From Boswellia sacra (taxonomy: Eukaryota > Streptophyta > Magnoliopsida > Sapindales > Burseraceae): a stretch of 64,000 nucleotides of DNA. This document shows, piece after piece, positions 56,939 to 64,000 of the stretch. The notes below the pieces were generated by a model that had not been told where the DNA came from, searched no databases, and saw nothing but the letters and a program-made list of their open reading frames with translations. Position numbers and translations under genes: made by a program. How positions within the stretch are numbered: the first letter of the stretch is position 1; each line of letters starts with the position of its first letter. The stretch is from positions 1,054,001 through 1,118,000 of the forward strand of contig SNVD02000468.1 of assembly GCA_013180625.2 (NCBI GenBank), read 5' to 3'.

Positions 56939-57410
56939 ATGGATTCTTGTTGTGTGACCTGGCGAGCCAATACCAGTTTGGCAAAAGCTAGGAAGATGGT
57001 TTCAAGAATGGCGATAATGCTTTTTGGGGAGAGAGGATCAGAGGTGGCTTGAACAACAGTGGTTTAGTTAATCAGTTACCAAAAGTTCTGAAAACTGAGA
57101 AGATAGACAAGAAGGTCAAGCCCGGGGTTGCTTTTCCTGTTGTTACATTGACAACCCTAAAGAAACTATGGTGAGTTGAACTCCCTTTAGCAGTTCTAAA
57201 AAGATTAAAAAAATGTATTGCATTATTATTATTATTATTATTATTTTTCTCAATTTGGTTCTCGTAAATCTGTAATATGATTTTAGACCTTGTCACCTCC
57301 AATAATTGAGAGAAGGAGAGCAGACCCAAAAGATGTAGCTACGATCATATTGGGCGGAGGTGCAGGGCTTCAGCTCTTTCCTTTTACCAGTAGAGTTGTA
57401 ACACCAGCTT
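56939..57410 (+). pseudogene. Captured ADP-glucose pyrophosphorylase large-subunit exons
   Basis: Exon 1 (56939-57170) starts MDSCCVTWRANTSLAKA and, after a frameshift near 56992, reads NGDNAFWGERIRGGLNNSGL, VNQLPKVLKTEKIDKKVKPG and VAFPVVTLTT. Exon 2 (57287-about 57410, AG acceptor) reads TLSPPIIERRRADPKDVATI and ILGGGAGLQLFPFTSRVVTP. This is the transit peptide and N terminus of the plastid AGPase large subunit (APL type), first enzyme of starch synthesis, including the GGGAG nucleotide-binding loop, here with Leu in place of the usual Thr. Only the first two exons were captured. Confidence 0.88.
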
Positions 57411-58925
57411 TAAGAAAATATTCTTGTAATCTGTGTGCTCCACTTGTTTGTAATAGAGAGCATAGTTAACTTGATAAAAGAGATGATGGTTAAGATTTTG
57501 TTTTTTTGTAAATGGTGTATTTTTGAAGTTTTTGCATCATTTCATAATGAGTGAAACTGAATTCTTTGTTAGAAAAAAAAGTGGCTTTTCTTGCATTGAG
57601 TTATCTGATGTGGACATTTTGATCCATCAAATTGTTGATTGTGCTGGCACCACTGTTTTGGAGGTCGTGAAAACTTGTGGTACTTGAGGTCTAATTCTAT
57701 GACTATTATTTGTGATTTGCAGGTTCCAGTTGTGGGATGTTACAATTTGAATAACTTTTTAGCATTATTTTAATGGATTTGAGTAAAGAAGTAGAGACTA
57801 TTTTTGTAAGTACATGCAATGTGTGATGCTCTAAGGTTACGTTTGTTATAGGAAGTTTCTTTACTTGCATTGTTTTCCAAGTGTACAATTTGAATTATGA
57901 TGTTTTTTGTAATTAAATTAATGGGAGTATGTAATTATTGCTTGACAGGATGTGTTTGTGTGATCTACATATAAACCATTCATGTTCAAGGCTTATAATA
58001 AAGTAGACAAAGCATTAAATGACTTTAACCTAGCTTGTCAGACTATAATTTTTTTGTTTTTTATCACTTGGCTTCGATAGGCTTTAGTTGAGACACCTGG
58101 TGCATTTTCCTACCAATTAAAATATTTTTTTATTTAAAATAAATTTTAAAAGGCTTCATTAAAAAGTGCAAGAAAAGAGCAATAAATGTTACACGGACTT
58201 TTTACGATGGGTTACAAGCTCGCGGTAAATAAATTTATATCCAGACTACGAATTTTTACGGCGATCATTGTGACCGCGGTAAAACCATTTTTACGGCGGG
58301 CTAAAACAGCGGTAAAAAGTAAAATGAGTTTTTACAGCACCATTTCATACGGCGGGCTTATTGTAGTACGGGTCCAGAAGACATATAATAGCCAGAAAAT
58401 CAAACAACTAGAGCCTATATGGGTGCCAAGAGAACAAATAAAGCTATAATGCCCGTATGGATAAGTGAAAGAGATGACAACAATTGGAGGTGATACTCTA
58501 TTTTCTTTCAAAGTTCAATGTTATATTTCTGTAATGTTCAGGATGATGTTTTATTCTTTGTTAGGGGAAATTGTCAGAGATGAAAACATTTGGGAGCTAC
58601 ATTTCATTCACCATCAAGGTTCCTTTAAATAATATTTTCCGAAGAAGAAGGGAGAACATACATGTAGAGATGACAACATTTAAGGGGATATGTTTTTTCA
58701 TTTAAAGTGTTCTGTTAAATTTTCAAAAGGTACAGGGAGCATATTAGTATTTTATGAAGCATAGAGCAATTGTAGAATGGACAACATTTCAAGGTGATAT
58801 GTAATTTACTAATAGGGTTTGGCTATATTTTAGGAAGGTCTAGGGAGTGCATAGATATTTTCTTAAGTATTGATCAAATTGCAAAACATAATAACTTTTA
58901 GGGGAAATAAAAATTTACCTACTAG

Positions 58926-59092
58926 TAGGGATGGCAAATGGCCTTGACCAGGGACAGGGAATTACCCAAAAAAATCGTAGCTTAATACCACGATGGACGG
59001 GCAATTTTTTTTGCCTTAGGCATTTTTGAGGTCAGGGGTAGAGACCATACTACCCAACCCCAACCATAGGTGTATGAACCTGCATTTAATTT
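58926..59092. mobile_element. hAT-like terminus fragment
   Basis: It begins TAGGGATGGCAAATGG, the same terminus type as the inner hAT element at 14698, followed by a GC-richer block with ACGGGCA words. The opposite end is not visible. Confidence 0.4.
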
Positions 59093-59112
59093 AATTCAAT
59101 TATTATATTTAA

Positions 59113-59476
59113 GGAGTTCTATTAGACCCTCACTTTCTAACTCTTAAGCCCCTGCTTTTATTTTTCTTTATTTTTTGACAATTTTACCAATCTCCTCCAA
59201 TCCAACACCAAGTTTCTCTCTCTTTGGAATCCTAATTTGGTGAGAATACTCTAGAAATTGATTAATTTATTAATTTGTTCTGGTTGAGTCTTCATGGATA
59301 GAAATAAGATGTTTGAGTCTTATCTACGACCACCTTCCTGCGATCACCATTTCAAGATATTCAAAAGAATAAGACAAAACAAGATTGGTTTAAGTGCTAA
59401 AACAGCCAGGCAAAATAGCTAAATTATAAGTGGCACCAATAGCTAAGAACTCGCCTAGTTTAGCTTCTCTCCCACA

Positions 59477-59517
<41 letters not shown>

Positions 59518-59795
59518 CAGTTTGTGTTCTAACGGAAGACTACTCCTGAAGTCAATCATCTAGCCCAACAACTCAATTATGCTCAAGTTTCTCAACTCAT
59601 CACATCTAAGAGACTCCATAAATTGATATGATTAGTATATTAGATCTTTTTAAGTACAGTTAAAAGAAATCATAAAATTAAATGAAGTATTATAATTCTT
59701 TTTCTCTTTTTAATCATTTTATTTGGGGGTCAAAAAAATTTTAAAACAAAAGTGGGGGCTGAAGGGTTAAAAACAGGGGTTAAATAGAACTACTC
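59113..59795. mobile_element. MULE-like MITE, 683 bp
   Basis: It is flanked by a perfect 10-bp duplication TTATATTTAA (59103-59112 and 59796-59805). Ends are GGAGTTCTATTAGACCC and, inverted on the right, GAGTAGTTCTATTTAACCCC, with similarity continuing inward (AAGCCCCTGC against AGCCCCCAC). The 9-11-bp duplication length points to Mutator-like elements. The interior includes a TA microsatellite and no coding region. Confidence 0.72.
59479..59516. repeat. TA microsatellite
   Basis: A run of about 18 TA units inside the MULE-like MITE. Confidence 0.92.
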
Positions 59796-59805
59796 TTATA
59801 TTTAA

Positions 59806-60240
59806 TAAAGAGTAATAAATAATAAAATAAGATGAAATTTAACTTAAGCCGGCAGCCCACTTACTATGTAGCAAAATGCAGCCTGCTCACAGATTTTAAT
59901 GCCTTTCTAAGCCCAATAGTCAAGCCTAGCCCACTTCTAACTTCTCTCTGTTGAAAATTTATTCTTGCTCACAATACTTTGTTAATGTGCAAATATCACA
60001 GACTACCCTTACCTTTTGGTAAAATTAGATCCACGTTCACCTTTTACCATTTTATATTACGACTACCCCTATATTTTCATAAAGTTATCATGGACCACCC
60101 TTCTGTAAAATTTTTCATTAAAAACTTATAAATAACTTGAAAGGAGAGGATTATAATGGCCATTTAGTAAAAAGCAGTCAATAATATATAAAGCAGAAGT
60201 CAAATTTTAAAAATATGCCCACTTTCTCTTTCTTTCTCTC
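59806..60240. other. Intergenic, no gene seen
   Basis: AT-rich DNA between the MITE and the PPR fragment. I see nothing recognisable in it. Confidence 0.45.
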
Positions 60241-60254
60241 TCTTGATTCAACTT

Positions 60255-60600
60255 GTCCTCACTTTCATTTTCTTTTTGTTTTCTTCCTTCGTGTTCGCAC
60301 AACTGCAAGAAATTCATCAACTATTACTCTACTTGACATTTTGTCCCCACTTTCATTTTCTTTTTGTTTCAGACTGTAGGAAGTTCATCAATTGTTACTA
60401 TACCTTCTCAAATCATGCAAATAAAGGGTCCTTGAAACAAGCTAAAGTTGTTCATGGCTTTGTTTTAAAATCTAGTTTGTCGGACAAATATCTGTTAATT
60501 TTGTTGAATCACATTTCGAATGCCTACTCAAAATGCTCCAATTTTCTTTTTTCTTCTTGAGTGTTTGATAAAATGTCTCAATGAAACATTTTCTCTTGGA
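60255..60600 (+). pseudogene. PPR protein fragment
   Basis: From about 60378 the frame reads NHANKGSLKQAKVVHGFVLK, SSLSDKYLLILLNHISNAYS, KCSN and, after a frame change, VFDKMSQ then NIFSWT. This is the start of a plant pentatricopeptide protein of the PLS/DYW kind (the A-x-x-VHG-x-x-x-K and NAYSKC...VFDKM blocks), which edit or process organellar RNA. A 92-base tandem duplication (60255-60345 against 60347-60410) lies over its start. The similarity ends at about 60600, where unrelated repeat-like DNA begins. Pseudogene fragment. Confidence 0.7.
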
Positions 60601-60604
60601 CTAT

Positions 60605-61309
60605 GTTGTGTGAAATCCGCAAGTGCACAAAATTGAAATAAGTAATGAAGTGATAAGTATGAGTATTATTCCCACAAGGATTGTACTACGAACTACCAAA
60701 TCATACCTAACTCTAATTTTATTTGAATAATGATTAACTAATGACAAATTAATGAGAAAATAAACTAAACTAGCAACTAAAGAAAGAAAACAATGACAAT
60801 GATTTAAATAATGAAAATAACAAAGTTATAAAAGCTCTAAGGTTTCAGATTTCACCAAGACTAATCTAATTTAAATTCCCTAATCCAATCAATGATTATC
60901 TATTCCTATGTTGCTAACCAATTTCACTAGATTAATTGTTCTTGTTTCTCAAGCAATAACAATGTAAATTAACAATGTATATTAATACATTAGAATCGCA
61001 TCTCTGTCTCATCTAACTCACTATTAATACCCATTTATGGATGGCAATGGGGTGGGGTGGCGCAGGGCGGGGTGGGGAAGCCCTCCCTATTCCCTACCTC
61101 GTTATTCAATTTAACCCCTATTCTCCACACATTCCCCGTGTTTTTTAAGGCATGGCAGGGATGGAGAATCTCCACGCTGTGAATGCTTTTCCTAACCCCA
61201 ACCTATTCCCCGTGCCAACATCTTTTATATAATTAAACTTAGAGTTTTAACAAAATAATATAACATATTATTTTTAGACAATAATATAATATTGTGTTTT
61301 TTCAATAAT
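60605..61309. other. Repeat-like DNA with a GC-rich hAT-type terminus
   Basis: 60605-61020 starts GTGAAATCCGCAAGTGCACAA and continues TATTCCCACAAGGATTG, wording I associate with widespread plant repeats but cannot class. At 61036 a GGATGGCAATGGGGTGGGG block begins, like the GC-rich hAT ends at 14698-16804, and fades out by about 61230. No coding sequence is seen. Confidence 0.4.
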
Positions 61310-62790
61310 CATTACAAGAATTTTTGATATATTTGCCACTTTATAATTTTTTTATTTGACATTTTTTTAAAAAAGTGAGAAATATAACATTAGTCTAAAA
61401 GTCAAACCTGCTATTTGTCACTTTTGTCTTTATTCAATCAAATATTTATCATATTTTATAAAAATATGACAAATATGTGAATATATAATCTTTTTCATTT
61501 TCCTCTCACATTTTTCATCTTCTCTTTCAAGGATTGTGAATATAATATTTTAAATTTTAATAAATAAAGAAGTAAAAAAATCTCAAAATAATAATTAAAT
61601 AATACACTTTTATGTTTTAATATTTAATTAAAAATAATTTTTTAAAATATTTAAATAAAAGATAAAATTTTTATACAAATTAAATAATAAATTTTTTAAA
61701 TCAAATTAATAAATTAATAAGAAGTAAATTTTTAAACATGAAAGTTGTATGAAATAAATAAATTATCTTATACTTTTAAAGTTGATTAAAATCACATTGT
61801 TTAATTTTTAAAGTAAGGACATATGCTATAGACCGAGGTAGGGTTTCTCTCTTCCACATTCGTATCTTTAGAACAGAACCCTTTATCAACTTTCGCCTCC
61901 CCAAGTCCCTTCACCTCCTCGCTTTCCCCTCTCAAACCACACCTATCAGAGAAAACGCGCCTCGTGCGGAGATCTTTACAGTGAACAAAGACGATGGCTG
62001 TAGCCACTATTCAAAAGCTCTCATCCCAAATTCATCGGCTTCCGTCTCTTTCCCTCTGCTTCCAATACCTAATCTCTCAGTCTTTCGCCACCAGTTCCTC
62101 TGCCAAAGTCGCCAACAGAATCGTTAAGCTCTTCGCAATCGAACCCTATAGGCCAGAAGCGCGAGATCGTGGGGCTATTAGGGTAGACTCTCCTAAAAGC
62201 CCTGACGAACCACAGGCTCATAGACCCGACCTCTCACCAGCTTGAAGAGATCAACACGTGCTCTACAGAGTGCAAGGTGAACATCGTGCGGGAGTGGTTG
62301 GAAAAGCTGCCGCCTAGGTCGTATGACGAAGAGTACGTGTTGAATCTTGAACAAGCATTCAAGGCTGGGGTGTCAGGTGGTCCTCAATCGGGATCTTGAA
62401 GGTATGGTGGTGGCCGTCCTCGAGCCCAAACCATGGGACACCCCCTAATTTTGATTTTATTTTTTAGGCATTTTCACTTTGAGAAAGAAATAATCAACCT
62501 TTAAAAACAAAACACTAAGTTTCCTTTTGTTTTCAATTTCAATTTCATGGATTTGGACTTTCAAATCAATCACATCATCGGGATTGTATTGTTGTGAGTT
62601 AGTTAAAAATCCCATCTCTGCTTGCTTTTATATTTACATTTTCTTGTTTACATATTTATGCTCTGATTGAGGCTACAAGAAACACATTATTCAGAAGTCC
62701 TTCCAGGATCTGCTTCGGAAGCAGGAAGGTGATAGGTCTCCGTCCATCACCAAAGTTCTCATTCTCCTTATCTTCGCACAATACCCACTT
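61310..62790 (+). mobile_element. CACTA element 4, left part (same family as elements 1 and 2)
   Basis: It starts CATTACAAGAATTTTTG at 61310 (CACTACAAGAA with one change). The following 490 bases align with the left end of CACTA element 2 (38956-39480), for example the AAGTGAGAAATATAA, GTCAAACCT and TTTGTC-CTTTATTC blocks. Cargo starts near 61850 with a ferredoxin-like gene. An LTR begins at 62791, and the right end of the CACTA is not in the window. Confidence 0.72.
61994..62448 (+). pseudogene. Captured mitochondrial-type 2Fe-2S ferredoxin-like gene (broken)
   Basis: From the ATG at 61994 it reads MAVATIQKLSSQIHRLPSLS (mitochondrial-presequence-like, Ser/Arg-rich) to AKVANRIVKLFAIEP. A frame change follows, then QKREIVGLLG, a TAG stop, TLLKALTNHRLIDPTSHQLE, INTCSTECKVNIVREWLEKL and PPRSYDEEYVL. 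A second frame change leads to LNKHSRLGCQVVLNRDLEGM and VVAVLEPKPWDTP with a stop at 62446-62448. The GQTLLKAL, C-x-x-x-C and RLGCQV blocks fit the adrenodoxin-like/2Fe-2S ferredoxin-like proteins of plants. It is nearly full length but has two frameshifts and a stop. Part of CACTA element 4. Confidence 0.75.
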
Positions 62791-64000
62791 TGTGACACCC
62801 CAAATTTTAAGAAAGTTTGACTTACATGTATATTGTAAAAATATGTATTATTAATATAATGAGGTATGTATATATATATATATATATGGAGAGGGATGAA
62901 ATTAGATGAGAGATGGAAGGGTGTGAGTGAAAAGCTAAGAAAGTGTGGGGGTTTAAGTGAAATACTTGTGTGATGTATATCTATAAAGCATGAGACAAGT
63001 CTAGAAAATTCATTTTTCTTCCCCCTTTCTCTTTGAACGTCCAGCAGCCTCTCTCCCTCTTTTTCCCTCAATTTTTCCATGGAATCAAGAAGAGAGGAAG
63101 GAAGCAAGAGGCCAAGATGTAAGAATTCACTTCTCTCTCTCAAATTCTAGCCATAACCGTGCAATTGAGTGATGGTTTATTATTTTTTATGATATTTCAT
63201 GTCAGACATATTCTGTAAATGGCTAGAAAAACATGAATTAGAGTGAATTATGGAAGAATTTAAAGATTTGATGATGCTAGGAAGCTAGAAGTAAAGCATG
63301 AGTATGAATCCTGCAGAGTTGTTTTTCTGAACAGTGCCAAGTCCAAAAATTCCTATAACTTCCATGGTTGTTTGCTGACTCTGAAATTTTTATATGATAA
63401 ACTAGACATGTCGAGGAGTTTATATAATTTTGAAACACTCAAAAATTCGTAGTATGTGAATTGTAATGAATTTTTGAATTTCTGGTTCGAAATTGAGAAT
63501 TCTCCTATTTTAAAACAGGGCAGGGGGAATGAACTCGATTTGAGGGGCAAATATTTGTTAAATTTTGTGATTTTTAATACAAAAACCCTTGGGTATGATT
63601 TCTGTTAGACTGTAAATTTTCATGGTTTTTGGAGTTGTGTATGAATTGTTATGATTTTTCAAATCTGGACTTAAAGAACTATGAATGTTAAGTTCCAGAA
63701 CTGAGTATGTGAAATAAATTCCGTCTGACTGCCTAAACTCCTTACAAAATCTTGATTGTTGGTGAAATGACTTTTATATGTGTCTAGTTTTAGACTGAAA
63801 AGTTTGGTAGAGATTGGATTATTGTAGAATTTTATAAAATTCTTCAAAGTTTCACTGTTCAGTGGAAAGGTCTGCAAACAGATTTGCTGTGTGAATGAAA
63901 TTAAGGATTTTCAAGGGGAATATGACCTTATTTTGACTCAATAAAATTCATGGTCTATAATATGTATGTCTATTTAAGTTCCATGAAGTTTGGTGATGAT
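62791..64000 (+). mobile_element. Start of a large LTR, related to the solo LTR at 33493-37013
   Basis: It starts TGTGACACCCCAAATTTT at 62791. A GA/CT-rich leader follows near 63010-63140, and then repeated 'ctgaaatttttatatgataaactagacatg'-type text that parallels the minus strand of 36230-36600. The element continues beyond the window, and it interrupts CACTA element 4. I see no coding domain in the part present. Confidence 0.6.

Larger units (their letters stand above)
54121..58368 (+). mobile_element. CACTA element 3 (second family), carrying three host gene fragments
   Basis: The left end is CACTACTACAAAA at 54121 and the right end TTATTGTAGTA at 58358-58368. A CGG target duplication is present on both sides (54118-54120, 58369-58371); the right terminus seems to have lost its last GTG. 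Subterminal words CGCGGTAAA / TTTTTACGGCGGGC recur within 150 bases of each end in inverted orientation. This terminus differs from CACTACAAGAA, so it is a separate family. Cargo consists of bromodomain, KH-domain and AGPase large-subunit pieces, all on the plus strand with introns. No transposase is seen. Confidence 0.85.

Overview
The window is AT-rich nuclear DNA from a flowering plant, most likely a eudicot. The intact or captured genes are plant-type and contain introns: a potato-inhibitor-I gene, and fragments of HD-ZIP III, TCP, B3, CESA and ADP-glucose pyrophosphorylase genes. Most of the sequence is nested transposable elements. I find only two genes that look intact: a small secreted-peptide precursor at 9547-9912 (minus) and a potato inhibitor I gene at 52593-52933 (minus).

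Layout. 1-6944 is the right part of a CACTA transposon filled with host exon fragments (B3, HD-ZIP III, VPS35, RUS/DUF647), inserted in a copia element whose 3' remainder runs to about 8510. 9480-13980 holds the secreted-peptide gene and a decayed tandem copy, the latter separated from its upstream region by a Harbinger-like element. 14670-17013 is a hAT-like element with a second hAT-like element inside it, which carries three tandem AT-rich repeats of about 463 bp. 17855-18497 is a probable solo LTR.

From about 18590 to 49245 there is a tandem duplication of a unit of roughly 1.7-1.9 kb, swollen to 30 kb by insertions. Unit A (to about 37640) received a Tat-type Ty3/gypsy element (18843-32702, itself carrying a reversed copia element at 19405-24515) and a 3.5-kb solo LTR (33493-37013). 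Unit B received a copia element (38224-47885), itself hit by a CACTA element (38956-44489) carrying TCP, ribosomal protein S9, CESA and ceramide-glucosyltransferase fragments, and a 148-bp MITE. Each insertion in one unit is absent from the other, so the two units serve as empty-site controls. Both units hold decayed relatives of the secreted-peptide gene.

49250-64000 contains a hAT MITE, the protease-inhibitor gene, a CACTA element of a second family (54121-58368) with bromodomain, KH-domain and AGPase large-subunit fragments, a MULE-like MITE, a PPR fragment, the left end of a third element of the first CACTA family (61310 onward, carrying a broken 2Fe-2S ferredoxin-like gene), and the start of a large LTR (62791 to the window end).

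The most interesting system is the gene-capturing CACTA family. Three members share terminal and subterminal sequence, but each carries a different set of host gene pieces with introns retained. A second, unrelated CACTA family in the same window does the same. The second theme is a local cluster of four relatives of a CTNIP/SCREW-like secreted peptide, one of them intact.
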